The translations under genes and the position numbers were made by a program. This document shows, piece by piece, positions 41,667 through 51,416 of a DNA stretch of 64,000 nucleotides. The notes below the pieces were generated by a model. It was given only the letters and a program-made list of their open reading frames with translations, ran no database searches and had not been told where the DNA came from. Location of the stretch: positions 1,674,001 through 1,738,000 of the forward strand of contig NZ_CP093442.1 in assembly GCF_022814725.1 (NCBI RefSeq), written 5' to 3'. Numbering within the stretch: the first letter of the stretch is position 1; each line of letters starts with the position of its first letter. This stretch comes from Bdellovibrio reynosensis (lineage in GTDB: Bacteria; Bdellovibrionota; Bdellovibrionia; Bdellovibrionales; Bdellovibrionaceae).

Positions 41667-43549
41667 CCAGTTTTGGAAGGAGAAAATAGGCGGGTTTCTT
41701 TCCAGATCGCATAGTCTTCAAATCTAGGAAACAGTAGGTGAGCACGTTCAGGGATGGAGCTAGTATATGCAGGCCGAATTTCGTCTACATATCTTCGAAG
41801 TACGTCATATGTTTTAATCTTTCCAGCCGATACCAAATCTAACAAATACAATTCGCATGATGGTTTTTTATCGTGACTAAATCGTTTATTTTCATATCTG
41901 CCATTTTTTAAAAGCTGCTTTGGAAATTCAACTCTCACAGTTTTTTTGACATGATCGAACTTCAACCATTCAATTCTAAAATCGGAAAAGGATTTCTTTC
42001 TTAGAGGGAAACTTCCTAGAAAAACATATAAAGCATATCTTAGCTCCAATGCTTTACTTTTAACTGCCAGGTCAATATGCTTTCTCAAGTTTTCGAGGAA
42101 TCCAATGTATTCCAACATCGGCATTTTTGGGGTATTGAATTCTCGAATGAACAAACCGGTATTTTCTTCCTCGATACGATCTTTTAGGCCGTTCTTAAAC
42201 TTTCGTATTTGTTTAAAAATTGTGCGACACTTCTCGATCCACTCCGCTGATGATAAATTTTCTCGGTCAAACAAAGCCTGCGACTGAGTTACAAAACCAT
42301 GGGTAGTATTAAACATATTATCCAAAATCTGAACTGGCTTCTCTACCGTCCTCGTAACAAACTCTGACGTGGCCTCCCCATCTAACAATCTTCTTATGTT
42401 CGTACGTTTCAGAACGAACTCTTCATAAGCGCGAATATTTTCGATTTTCGCCAACTCACAGAAGTCCAAAGTCTGAAGGGTGTAGCCCATTCCCCTACTC
42501 GCATCTTGAAGCATCTGATTTGTCACACCAAAAGGTTCAAAGTTTTGCTTGGATTTATTCCAAACTGCCAAATCTAAATCGGTCCCGTTTTTCGGAAGAC
42601 AAAGGAAACCAGCATAGACCTCAAGTTGAATAACTGCCGCTTTTTCTGTTGGGTATCGTCCTTGAAGATCGGGAGTCCATCGCGTCGTTCTCTCTAAATC
42701 TGTATCTTTTGCTTTTTTATAGGTGGCATAAGCCGCAAACTGTTTGAACAAGTTCGGTGCATCTTCTAGGCACATCCGATATTTCATATCTCGATTCAAC
42801 AACCAAAGTTGTTCTCCTCTGACCGTTTTCGAATGTGTGATCCTTTGTGCAACCAATTCGGTCAATGTCCCAGCAGGAATATCCAATGCCTCTTCAATCT
42901 TTTCTATAAGTGGTATGGACTCTGAAGAAGGACGCTGATGACAGATCTCCCAATGAGAAAATGTACTGTTGGGTTTTCGACCAACGGCCACGGCTAGCTT
43001 CGACGTCGTAAATCCTTTTAGTGTCCGGATTCGCTTTAGGCGTTCAGCAAATGTAGGAGCTTTTAAAGCGTCCTCAAGTGAAAACACCTTTTGATAATAC
43101 AGCGCTACAGCTGAAACGTGTGAGGCGACGGAGGCATCTTTTCCATTGTTCTTAAGCCATGTGCGAAACTTCTTTATATTTTTGTCCCATACAACTCCCG
43201 TCAATGCCGTGCCGATTTCTGAATTTTCTCCAATCTTTAGAAAATCTCGAAAGAATACCACGAAGGAGGCTTTCCTATTTGCAAACAAGTTCGTTCCTTT
43301 GAACTCTGGATTTTCGGTTTTTTTGACTTCAATTTCTTTCGCTACAACTGACTCGTATGAATTTATCAATTCGACATATTTCATTTCTTCTAACCTCAAC
43401 TTTCTAAAGGTGGGGTACGAGAGAAATGCTGAATGATTGATTCTGCTGTTTTGGTATGGAGCTAAACGCAAATTCCTAGTGGGAACTTCTGACTCAGAAG
43501 AGACAGTGCGATAACTTCTTGAAACTGTTTGTTGTTTTTCAAAAATCAT
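41639..43549 (-). CDS. Large tyrosine-recombinase-like protein with inserted XRE domain, ends before its catalytic motif
   Basis: 636 residues. A unique N-terminal region, then an XRE helix-turn-helix at about 165-230 (RLKRIRTLKGFTTSKLAVAV, PSSESIPLIEKIEEALDI). The C-terminal part (about 500-625) has a recombinase-like Arg-containing helix (ALELRYALYVFLGSFPLR), the strand pair IEWLKFDHVKKTVRVEF and a PKQLLKNGRYENKRF segment, then stops at GWGWHASVR. The stop falls within the HxxR box and the rest is in the -1 frame downstream. The size and neighbour integrase recall multi-recombinase transposons such as Tn554 (TnpA/TnpB), by analogy only. Confidence 0.65.
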   Translation of the reverse strand: MIFEKQQTVSRSYRTVSSESEVPTRNLRLAPYQNSRINHSAFLSYPTFRKLRLEEMKYVELINSYESVVAKEIEVKKTENPEFKGTNLFANRKASFVVFFRDFLKIGENSEIGTALTGVVWDKNIKKFRTWLKNNGKDASVASHVSAVALYYQKVFSLEDALKAPTFAERLKRIRTLKGFTTSKLAVAVGRKPNSTFSHWEICHQRPSSESIPLIEKIEEALDIPAGTLTELVAQRITHSKTVRGEQLWLLNRDMKYRMCLEDAPNLFKQFAAYATYKKAKDTDLERTTRWTPDLQGRYPTEKAAVIQLEVYAGFLCLPKNGTDLDLAVWNKSKQNFEPFGVTNQMLQDASRGMGYTLQTLDFCELAKIENIRAYEEFVLKRTNIRRLLDGEATSEFVTRTVEKPVQILDNMFNTTHGFVTQSQALFDRENLSSAEWIEKCRTIFKQIRKFKNGLKDRIEEENTGLFIREFNTPKMPMLEYIGFLENLRKHIDLAVKSKALELRYALYVFLGSFPLRKKSFSDFRIEWLKFDHVKKTVRVEFPKQLLKNGRYENKRFSHDKKPSCELYLLDLVSAGKIKTYDVLRRYVDEIRPAYTSSIPERAHLLFPRFEDYAIWKETRLFSPSKTGWGWHASVR

Positions 43550-43913
43550 TTATTACTCCATACCAAAAATGGTCTTTAAATCTTTCTTAGAGGGACAGTC
43601 GCAGATCGATTGAATTTTCGATGCGGATCAATGATTTCAATTACTTAGAATTTTTTTTGGTATTACCAAAAAAAAGTCATAACTAAGCTTGGTATTGGTT
43701 AAATTTTTCCTGATTTCTCTGAACATTTAGCACCCGTGTTCTCAAAATGGATCACTCGGATAAATAGCGGTTTTAATAATTTGGCAGGAGTTCTAAAACC
43801 TTAAGTGTGCGTGCTGTGCGCGCACGTAACTTATTGAATTATCTACTGTTTTAGCAGTTTAAGGTTAGATATAATCGACCCAGCACCAAAAAATACTATT
43901 AGGAATATTAAAG
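43550..43913. other. Intergenic region with several inverted repeats
   Basis: 364 bp between the divergent recombinase and metallophosphoesterase genes. It holds an almost perfect 25-bp palindrome at 43651-43675 (arms TTTTTTTTGGTA / TACCAAAAAAAA around one base), related TACC/GGTA-type half sites nearby (TACCAAAAATGGT near 43562; TTGGTATTGG near 43690), and GTGCGTGC-TGT-GCGCGCAC near 43808. The repeated TTGGTA/TACCAA halves would suit an operator for the XRE-containing recombinase. No gene seen. Confidence 0.55.
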
Positions 43914-44591
43914 ATGAAAATACACGCGATAAGCGACACACACGGTAACCATCATGCTTTCGATAAAATTCTAAGTGGTGGCGACTTAATCGTTCACTGC
44001 GGTGATTCAGACTGTAATGATACCGAATCATCCGACAAGTTCTTCAAATGGTGTCTCAATATCTCTTCCCGATACTCAAAAGGAATGATCCTTACAGGAG
44101 GAAATCACGATAGCTATTTGGCCGGCCACATCGCTGAAATAAAGAATTTTTTGTCTAACTCAAATGTTCACTTACTTCTAAATGAATTTGTCGACCTAGA
44201 AGGTTTTAAAGCTTTTGGCAGTCCATGCTCAATTTTATACAGCGATACCTGGAATTCATTTGCAGACACGGATCGCGAACTCAGTAAAAACTGCTGGCAG
44301 CAAATACCTAACCAACTCGATCTTCTCGTAACGCATTCCCCTCCATTTAATATCCTTGATGGAGGAATGGGATCACCAGGCCTTTTGGAAAAGATCAAAG
44401 AGGCGCAACCAAAATTACATATTTTCGGTCACATCCACCAATTTGGCGGTGTCTACGACACGCTCTCTTCAGTTTTCGTCAATGCCGCATCGCTGGGAAG
44501 TTTAGGCTCGAGTCCTAAGTATCCATTTGAAATTGAATATGACTTGCTTTCTAGAGAAGTAGTCTCCGTCAAAAGAAGCAGTTTCTACTAA
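43914..44591 (+). CDS. Calcineurin-like metallophosphoesterase
   Basis: 225 residues. All five metal motifs are visible: ISDTHGNHHAF (about 6-16), VHCGDSDCND, TGGNHDSY, VTHSPPFNI, and IFGHIHQFGG. This is the compact MPPED/YfcE-like class acting on nucleotides or phosphodiesters. Ribosome site is weak. Followed after 26 nt by a small helical protein gene, so a two-gene unit. Its place between recombinases and Wadjet suggests either a passenger or a nucleotide-based defence module; the latter is only inference. Confidence 0.85.
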   Translation: MKIHAISDTHGNHHAFDKILSGGDLIVHCGDSDCNDTESSDKFFKWCLNISSRYSKGMILTGGNHDSYLAGHIAEIKNFLSNSNVHLLLNEFVDLEGFKAFGSPCSILYSDTWNSFADTDRELSKNCWQQIPNQLDLLVTHSPPFNILDGGMGSPGLLEKIKEAQPKLHIFGHIHQFGGVYDTLSSVFVNAASLGSLGSSPKYPFEIEYDLLSREVVSVKRSSFY

Positions 44592-44617
44592 CAATTTACC
44601 GTGAAAGTTGGAAGGTA

Positions 44618-45166
44618 ATGGACGACATACAAATTTATATTCGAAATGAATTACAAAGACTACGTATTCACTGCCGTAATTTTGGGCCTTGGGGCTTAAA
44701 CGAGTATGAATCCCAACTTTTAGAGCTCCACTTAGCTTGGAATGTCAGTAGCATTGAAAGTATCATCCACAACTTCCTAAAAACCTTATGTGCAGAAACT
44801 GAAAACAAAGTCAGAATTCAATTTCTACCATCAGTCAAATCAATAAAATCTGAATCATCAAAGACAGATTTCATCCCATTTGAAGGGCGTCCATTCGCAC
44901 TCTTGTCAGCTCTATTAAATCAGGTCGAAGCCGAAATGCCTCAAACAAAATATCGAGAGGATCTCAAAAATATTAAAAGTTTGTTTAACAGATATAAAAC
45001 TATCTCAGTCCGCCAACTTGGGCTTTTAGCAATGCACACAAATAATTTTTATATTGGTGATCCTGCGCTTCTAAATGAATTAAAGATCGAACAGATCTTT
45101 GAAGATAGCAAAACAGGAGGACTATCTGTTCACAAAAAACTGAGGCAACTACTGAAAAAAAAATAA
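44618..45166 (+). CDS. Partner of the metallophosphoesterase, unknown function
   Basis: 182 residues, mostly helical, soluble, no domain recognised. N-terminal helices (DDIQIYIRNELQRLRIHC; YESQLLELHLAW), a central stretch ESSKTDFIPFEGRPFALLSA, and a basic end (KKLRQLLKKK). Ribosome site GGAAGG precedes the ATG by 5 nt. It ends before a hairpin terminator. Pairing with the phosphoesterase gene suggests a joint function. Confidence 0.65.
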   Translation: MDDIQIYIRNELQRLRIHCRNFGPWGLNEYESQLLELHLAWNVSSIESIIHNFLKTLCAETENKVRIQFLPSVKSIKSESSKTDFIPFEGRPFALLSALLNQVEAEMPQTKYREDLKNIKSLFNRYKTISVRQLGLLAMHTNNFYIGDPALLNELKIEQIFEDSKTGGLSVHKKLRQLLKKK

Positions 45167-45187
45167 TGAAAAAAGCTTGAGATCATT

Positions 45188-45218
45188 GCGGCGCTAAACA
45201 ATTTCTTTGCGCCGCTTT
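45188..45218. terminator. GC-rich hairpin terminator between convergent units
   Basis: Stem GCGGCGC / GCGCCGC (45188-45194 with 45209-45215) followed by TTT on the plus strand. It separates the metallophosphoesterase pair from the Wadjet/AlbA operon end. Confidence 0.65.
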
Positions 45219-45238
45219 GATGTGACCAATTTGAATGC

Positions 45239-46213
45239 CTATAATATCTCACCCTGAATGACTATTGCCGGTCCTCTGGGATTGCTTACTTTACCCTGGA
45301 TATCTACGAGTGGAATTTGAACTCTCCACTTTCTAATTGGAAAGTCATCAGCTGCTATCTGACCCTCAATAATTAAATCGCTAGTTGGGTGCAAAACGTT
45401 TCCAGCTGCATCGACCTGACAATGGTACTCCATTTTTGTAACAGGTAAGTCAGTATTAGGATGAACAACAATATCAGATCCTCCTCTATATTTAGATAGA
45501 CTAGTCGCGCTTGGAAATGGAGAAAGACCAAAATGGCCATTTCCGGTAATGCCGTAGGAATTAAACGAAAATCCGGCATATGAATCAACATTCAATAGAA
45601 GGAATCTGCCCACGGCCCTCCCATTATTCATAACTCCCAAAATTAGCTCGATTTTCCCTCTACTATTCACATTGCCAGACATCTGTACGACAGGAGCGAG
45701 TGAAGGGTGATGCCGTTTTCCAAACATATCGGCTATTTGATAATGTTCCATTGGCAAAAATGAATCACCGATTCTTTGATAATACTTTTTATCTTTCATT
45801 GAACAATGCGGTGCCTGATCACTCTTAGGAACGTATATTATTACAACTCCTAAACTTCCCCCAGAAACAGGAATACTTTTTATCAGTACTCCTTGAACGG
45901 GAAATGAAGTTGCACGAGATATGTAACTATTCACTTCCTGTTCGAATAAAACGATCGGCTGAATCGGCTTTAAAGAGGGGGATGCATTTTGAGGAGCATC
46001 TACACCGAGAATTATTACCCCACCGTCAGCGTTCGCAAAACCAGCCAAGCTTTTGGACAAAATCTTCTGAAGATCTGAATCTACATCTTTAGTGCTATGA
46101 TCTTGTTTGGTTTTAAAGTCGATATACAAATTTTCCACTTGCCCACTAATTAAATTTGCAACGTCGGTTTCTAAGTTTAACGAATCAAAAATTTCTTTTG
46201 CAGGATCTCTCAT
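45239..46213 (-). CDS. AlbA/Schlafen-type ATP-binding domain protein, last gene of the Wadjet operon
   Basis: 324 residues. N-terminal AlbA_2 domain (about 20-165): VENLYIDFKTKQD, SKSLAGFANADGGVIILGVD, and the terminal KYYQRIGDSFLPMEH, which is the RxG-type motif of the family. The C-terminal ~155 residues are a beta-rich domain without a name known to me. AlbA_2/Schlafen-like domains occur in several nucleic-acid-targeting defence genes. The gap to jetD is 35 nt on the same strand with no terminator, so it is probably co-transcribed. Confidence 0.82.
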   Translation of the reverse strand: MRDPAKEIFDSLNLETDVANLISGQVENLYIDFKTKQDHSTKDVDSDLQKILSKSLAGFANADGGVIILGVDAPQNASPSLKPIQPIVLFEQEVNSYISRATSFPVQGVLIKSIPVSGGSLGVVIIYVPKSDQAPHCSMKDKKYYQRIGDSFLPMEHYQIADMFGKRHHPSLAPVVQMSGNVNSRGKIELILGVMNNGRAVGRFLLLNVDSYAGFSFNSYGITGNGHFGLSPFPSATSLSKYRGGSDIVVHPNTDLPVTKMEYHCQVDAAGNVLHPTSDLIIEGQIAADDFPIRKWRVQIPLVDIQGKVSNPRGPAIVIQGEIL

Positions 46214-46248
46214 TTTGCCTTCTCCGACTATTTCTTTGAATTTTCGAC

Positions 46249-47346
46249 TTAAAACGGTTTCGAGCGCTCTATCTCTTGCACTACATACGATATTTCAATT
46301 TGCTCCTGTTCAATTCGAATTCCTTCTTTGCAAACCCGAACATACTCTTCTTGTAGTATGTGAATATTTTCAACCGATGGCTTATGGCTTTTTACCGTTT
46401 GGATGAGACTACCGAAGTAGGTAATCGCATTCTGGTCCATTGCAACTGGAGTCACATTCTCCATTTGGGACGAAATACCATTCAAGATTTCTATACCTTC
46501 CGAATCTATATCACCCCAATAAAATACCGTTCCAGGTAAAAGACGCGAAAAATGCTTGAGGCCAGCAACTCTCCATCCTCCACCGAATATCACTAGCGAA
46601 TCATGAATTATTTCGGCAAGTGGATGAAACGATTCTTCATTTTCAACGATGATGGTCCTTTTAACATCGAATAAGAAATCACCAGCATTTATTTCATTAA
46701 TGACGCCATAAAAGTTAGATACGGAAACTCCTCTGATCGATACCTTATTTGCAAAAAATTGGAATGAAATAGGTTTTTTCTTCAATCCCAAATAATCGAA
46801 TACATCGCCCTGGCCATCATTAAGAACTCCGGCAAAGGTAACTGAAAGGAGACCTTTTACTAAAGGATTGTCCGCTAATAGTTTAGTCGACTGCCCATGT
46901 GCAATCTGCCTGGGAAGTAAGCCTTTAATAATTTCTCTATTTTCGACTATGTACTCTGCAATTAAAACTGATGCTTGCAAGTCTTCGTGATTTTTTTTGC
47001 AAAGAGAATAATTGTCACGGACGTAGGTTTTCACATCTAATACTTTGCCCACTGAAATCGCTGATTCAAAACTACGTCTAATTTTCTTCAATTCGGGCCT
47101 AACTCTATAAATTAAAGGAGGTCCAAATTTGATCACGGATGGAAAACCCGTTTTCATCCCGGATAAACGCGCGTCACGCCATTCCACTATTTCAATCTCT
47201 TGGTATCCCCTAATTTGTTGCTCGAATTGAGTAAAATTTTTCCGAATCTCTTCGGTTAACCTCAGATCACAAGTGAACTCGTCGATCCCATCAATAAGAA
47301 AGCTCTTCTCGATTGAATCAATAACTTTATCAACGCGAAAAATCAT
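46249..47346 (-). CDS. jetD: Wadjet protein JetD (TOPRIM nuclease subunit)
   Basis: 365 residues. The DUF3322/DUF2220 pattern: an N-terminal helical part, then a TOPRIM-like C-terminal half with VIFGGGWRVAGLKHFSRLL and FYWGDIDSEGIEIL (DxDxxG, about 270-280). JetD cuts plasmid DNA once the JetABC motor has extruded it fully; the TOPRIM Asp residues are the catalytic metal site. The ATG is 3 nt after the jetC stop. Confidence 0.92.
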   Translation of the reverse strand: MIFRVDKVIDSIEKSFLIDGIDEFTCDLRLTEEIRKNFTQFEQQIRGYQEIEIVEWRDARLSGMKTGFPSVIKFGPPLIYRVRPELKKIRRSFESAISVGKVLDVKTYVRDNYSLCKKNHEDLQASVLIAEYIVENREIIKGLLPRQIAHGQSTKLLADNPLVKGLLSVTFAGVLNDGQGDVFDYLGLKKKPISFQFFANKVSIRGVSVSNFYGVINEINAGDFLFDVKRTIIVENEESFHPLAEIIHDSLVIFGGGWRVAGLKHFSRLLPGTVFYWGDIDSEGIEILNGISSQMENVTPVAMDQNAITYFGSLIQTVKSHKPSVENIHILQEEYVRVCKEGIRIEQEQIEISYVVQEIERSKPF

Positions 47347-47349
47347 AGC

Positions 47350-50300
47350 TTAAGCGTACTCCTCTTCAGACGGGTCAATCAGAGCGGCGCGCTCCTCTGC
47401 TGACAAATTGTCGATATCAATTTCAGCCGCTTTTGAATGCTGAGTATCTGTATTTTTAATTACGGACACTATCTTGTTCATCATTGGGCGAAGAAGATCA
47501 ACTTTGCTATAAGGAGTAAGCAATACCGCCTGAAAACCCATGTCGCCAAACAACTTCACAATTCCTTCTGGTTTTTCGTTATCCAATTTGTCTGCAAACT
47601 CGTCCAGTATAATGAATCTGAAGGTATTTAGTCCCCGTATAGGATCATTGAAATGAAACTTCTGGGCTAAGGCCATTGCCAGTAACACATAACAAAGCTG
47701 TACCGTTTGACCACCAGATTTGGCATCTTTGGATGAACCTCTAAATATTTCTGTAGCCTCATCAGCCCCGGAAGCAGATCTAAACGTTGATTTAATGTAA
47801 AATACAAAATGATTTCTGGGATCTGTCGCAAAATCTCTCTTAGTGCCATCTGCCATAAATTTACTAAATGGTTCCAAAACACGATCAATCTCGTCAGCCT
47901 GACTTTTTGGATCTAATGATCTAAACCGTGCACTAAAGATTCCCTCAAGCACGTCTAAGAGGCGATTAAACTCTTTAATTCTTTGATCATCCTTAGCATC
48001 GTCATATCCAAGTTCCAAGTATGCCTTCTCGAACTTCATGTCACGGATACCAGAATTCAGTGTCTCTATGTCTTCCTTGATTTTCTCGATACTTTTTTTG
48101 TGAGTATCTATGAAATCACGAATCGATTCCCAAAGCTTAGTTGAATAAACTCTATTCCACTCATCATGACATGTAGGAAGCTCCGTATCGCCAAGATACG
48201 TTAAATGCTCTTTCCATCCAGAAGCTTTCTTTTTGAACAAAGTTTCACTATTTAAATTTACGTCAAATTCCAAACTGGGATTGGGATACGATGTTTTGTA
48301 CCTGTTTAGATTTTTATATAGATTCGGCGCAACACCATTGCTATTTGAGTTTTGGACCTCAGAATTGAACTCACGCGCAAACTGCTGGAACGTGATTCCA
48401 GATTTAACGACTTCATTCTTAATGCTTGTCAGTTCTGCATCGATATCATCTTTACTAAATAAATCGTTTAAAGACTGCCCCCTGGAGACTTTTTCATCCA
48501 ACACTTTGAGAAGGATTCTTGTGGACTCTGCCACCGCCCCATCCAACGCTTCAATCTCTTTATTGTATGTTTTTATCAGCGTCGATTGCGCGGACTCTAA
48601 ACTAAGCGCCTCATCTCTACGCACTCTACAAGCTGACCAAAGTTTTTTGGCCTTATTATAGTCATCGTCGCCCTTGGAAAGATCCTCTTTTTGTTCATTG
48701 AGGGCTTTTAACGAAAGCTCCGTCTCTGGTATATCCAAAAATTCCAACCCTGATTCTAACAATTTCATTAAGAGCATTCGATTATGGGTTTCCGTTTCAA
48801 TTACCGCAGTAATCGTTTCCAAACTCTTCTGAGATTTCGCAATCTCAAGACGAAGTCTTTTCACTTCAGCTAGCAACTCACTTCGTTTCTGCTCAGGATC
48901 CCAACCTATTGGTGCATCAATCCTCTCACCATGTTTAACACGATACTTTGCATTAATCTTAACATAGCCCTCTTTGGTAACGACCATGTTGGTTCTTTTT
49001 GAAAACTCAGAAATTTCAACTATCCGCACATCAAAATCGGATTGCAGCCATTCTCGAACTGCATAGTAGAATGAGCTTTCCGATGGATCTCTAAATTTGA
49101 TTTTATCAAGAACCGAATCTTGTGCTGGCGCCGCCACTACATGTTTCGACAACGAAAAGTCCTTCAGACTCTGAATTCCGATTCGTCGCTTGTTTTTATA
49201 ACGATTCAGCCAGGCGTCAGCTTCAACCTCATATTGAGGATGAACCACGAGCCTAGATGCAATACTCGAGAATACCGCTTTAATGGCCTTTTCATAATTC
49301 CTATTTTCAGAAGGAATCATAAAAAGTTCGCCAACAAACATTATATCCTTTTCTTGAATGCCAAGATCCCGCATCATTCCAAGCTTAATTTCGTAAAGAT
49401 CCTTAGGAAAACTAGTGCTGTTGCGTTCGAGATAATTCAGCTCATCGCTGGCGGTATTCAACAGATCCTGGTCTCGGCTTATTTCAATGACGGTTTTTAC
49501 CTTAGATTCTTCTTTATCCCTTAGCACATTTGAAATGGTAGCCAACCGACTATTGGCGGCAGCAATCAGCTTTTCGCGCGCATCCTTACCCGTTGGGATT
49601 TCAATTTCAACTTTTTTGGCCACGATCTTTGCATCTCTCAAAGCATTATTCTGTCGATCTAGTTGCTGCTCCTTAAGAGAAATCTGTGAATCGACCTCTC
49701 GCATCTTCATCGCAGTGTCCGAGGAATTAACCCGGGCCGCTAGTGACATTTCCTCGTCATTTAGTGCTTTAATTTTCGGTCTAACTTGATCCAAGACCAG
49801 TTGGCATTGTTGGATTTCAATTTCTTTTACTTGCTTCTGATTGATTCTCGACTCATTTTCGAGATGTAGTGAGTAGATCTCCAAAAGCTTCGATTTTACT
49901 TTTCCAGCGTGCTGCTTTTCAAAGCCTTCTTCAATCTTATCAAAATCTTCAACTATCTGCTTAGATAGTTCATACATTGCAGTCGTATCTTGAATCTTTT
50001 TCGCAAGAAAGCTTGTTTCCTTAATGCGATCCATGAGTGACTCAATGGCCTGATCTTTCAAAGGTGAAAGAATAAAATCACGAACAAAATAGTTAACGTT
50101 GTCGATGGCTTTGGCATTTGCCGCTTTCATAAGAAGAACGATATCATCGCTCTCTATTCCACCAAAAAACTCCCCTAGTTGCCGCGTATACTCATTTCCT
50201 TTGGAGGTAACTTCTACGAGACTGTCATATTCCGACTTCATACCGCGAAGAAAGAGGCGAGCACTCTCATAAGGCGTCCCCTTTGGATTCATTAGATTGT

Positions 50301-50823
50301 ATTTTCCACCGTTGATAGAAAAGTTCTCACGACAGATAAAAAATGCATTTTCATTTTTCAAAATGTGGTTGCTATACCACCAGAATCGTCCGATAGAGAC
50401 ACTCTTACCGGTTTCTCTATGTGTCAGCGTCAGCAAAATTGCAGAAGTTCCTTCATGCCTAAGATAAGGGCTCGCTGTCTTCCTAGCAACGCTCTCGCTC
50501 TGATCTCCACTCAAATACTTCCCGAGAATATAATCAGTCGTAGATCTGACGCCTTTAACGCTTTTTTTTCCTTCGGGCGAAGCTGTCTCCACAACGCCTA
50601 ATCGCAATAATCGTTCATCCGGCAAAAGTGCAATCCAGATCAAATCCATCAAGGTAGATTTCCCCGATCCATTTTTGCCCGTAAACATCACATGCGATCG
50701 AAGGTCAGCCAGTGAACCAGGCTGAATATTAGACAGTGGAATTTTTTGATAGGAATTATACGTTCCGAAATTCCACAATTCAATTTTTGATATTTCATAA
50801 CCAGTTTGCTTCGCTTGACTCAT
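47350..50823 (-). CDS. jetC: Wadjet protein JetC (SMC/MukB-like ATPase)
   Basis: 1157 residues. Walker A at GKNGSGKST (49-57) and, close to the C-terminus, the ABC signature AKSGGQTVQL and Walker B FRFIILDEFADKLD. The middle is two long coiled-coil arms (about 270-420 and 650-760, then 900-1000) around a hinge-like region. It forms the loop-extruding motor of the Wadjet complex with JetA and JetB. The ATG overlaps the jetB stop (ATGA), so translation is coupled. Confidence 0.95.
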   Translation of the reverse strand: MSQAKQTGYEISKIELWNFGTYNSYQKIPLSNIQPGSLADLRSHVMFTGKNGSGKSTLMDLIWIALLPDERLLRLGVVETASPEGKKSVKGVRSTTDYILGKYLSGDQSESVARKTASPYLRHEGTSAILLTLTHRETGKSVSIGRFWWYSNHILKNENAFFICRENFSINGGKYNLMNPKGTPYESARLFLRGMKSEYDSLVEVTSKGNEYTRQLGEFFGGIESDDIVLLMKAANAKAIDNVNYFVRDFILSPLKDQAIESLMDRIKETSFLAKKIQDTTAMYELSKQIVEDFDKIEEGFEKQHAGKVKSKLLEIYSLHLENESRINQKQVKEIEIQQCQLVLDQVRPKIKALNDEEMSLAARVNSSDTAMKMREVDSQISLKEQQLDRQNNALRDAKIVAKKVEIEIPTGKDAREKLIAAANSRLATISNVLRDKEESKVKTVIEISRDQDLLNTASDELNYLERNSTSFPKDLYEIKLGMMRDLGIQEKDIMFVGELFMIPSENRNYEKAIKAVFSSIASRLVVHPQYEVEADAWLNRYKNKRRIGIQSLKDFSLSKHVVAAPAQDSVLDKIKFRDPSESSFYYAVREWLQSDFDVRIVEISEFSKRTNMVVTKEGYVKINAKYRVKHGERIDAPIGWDPEQKRSELLAEVKRLRLEIAKSQKSLETITAVIETETHNRMLLMKLLESGLEFLDIPETELSLKALNEQKEDLSKGDDDYNKAKKLWSACRVRRDEALSLESAQSTLIKTYNKEIEALDGAVAESTRILLKVLDEKVSRGQSLNDLFSKDDIDAELTSIKNEVVKSGITFQQFAREFNSEVQNSNSNGVAPNLYKNLNRYKTSYPNPSLEFDVNLNSETLFKKKASGWKEHLTYLGDTELPTCHDEWNRVYSTKLWESIRDFIDTHKKSIEKIKEDIETLNSGIRDMKFEKAYLELGYDDAKDDQRIKEFNRLLDVLEGIFSARFRSLDPKSQADEIDRVLEPFSKFMADGTKRDFATDPRNHFVFYIKSTFRSASGADEATEIFRGSSKDAKSGGQTVQLCYVLLAMALAQKFHFNDPIRGLNTFRFIILDEFADKLDNEKPEGIVKLFGDMGFQAVLLTPYSKVDLLRPMMNKIVSVIKNTDTQHSKAAEIDIDNLSAEERAALIDPSEEEYA

Positions 50824-51416
50824 TCAGGGAGGTCCTTAGCTGTACGTGAAGCAAAATACTTCTTTGCCTCTTCTAAATAGTTCGACACAAGATCATGTGG
50901 AATAATGATGTCACATACTGGAGTTATCGTGTAAGTACCGTCACTGTTTTGAGAGACTACTTGCTTCTCTCTCAATGAAGAAATTGCTACGTCAAATTCA
51001 TCGGTGCGAAAACGTTTCACAATTTTCTGTCGATTAAATGGCAAACAGAAATTCCAAATATCATCATCGGTGACTACTACTGACTCGGTGACAACGTCTT
51101 TGCCAGTTATGTGCTCGTGACGACGCTGTCTTAAAAACAGGCATATCACACTCTCTAACGGATTGAGCGTCTTCTTAGCGCTAAAGGATACCTGATAGTC
51201 AAAGTCTTGAACTTCAACTAACCGAGCAACACCCGTGGAAGCCTCTATAACCAGTTCCGCCCCTTGGAGCGAAAAGTACTCGTTTAATTGAATCTGTAGA
51301 TCCTCTATAGCTTCAAACGCTGCTTGATTATCAGAACGGAGAACATATCGTCCTTTTACCAAACGTCTTGCGGCTTCAACAAACCTACGAGATTTCTTTA
51401 TGTCTTCAAACGCCAT
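50820..51416 (-). CDS. jetB: Wadjet protein JetB (DUF4194, KITE subunit)
   Basis: 198 residues. Winged-helix-like protein of the DUF4194 family: FSLQGAELVIEASTGVARLV, then a region FSAKKTLNPLESVICLFLRQ that matches the SMC-accessory (MukE/KITE) pattern. It bridges JetA and JetC. It overlaps jetA by 11 nt and jetC by 4 nt. Confidence 0.9.
   Translation of the reverse strand: MAFEDIKKSRRFVEAARRLVKGRYVLRSDNQAAFEAIEDLQIQLNEYFSLQGAELVIEASTGVARLVEVQDFDYQVSFSAKKTLNPLESVICLFLRQRRHEHITGKDVVTESVVVTDDDIWNFCLPFNRQKIVKRFRTDEFDVAISSLREKQVVSQNSDGTYTITPVCDIIIPHDLVSNYLEEAKKYFASRTAKDLPE

Noticed and set aside
43651-43675. Perfect palindrome considered as a terminator
   Set aside because: It is symmetric AT-rich DNA far from any stop codon, in the shared upstream region of two divergent genes, so an operator is more likely.
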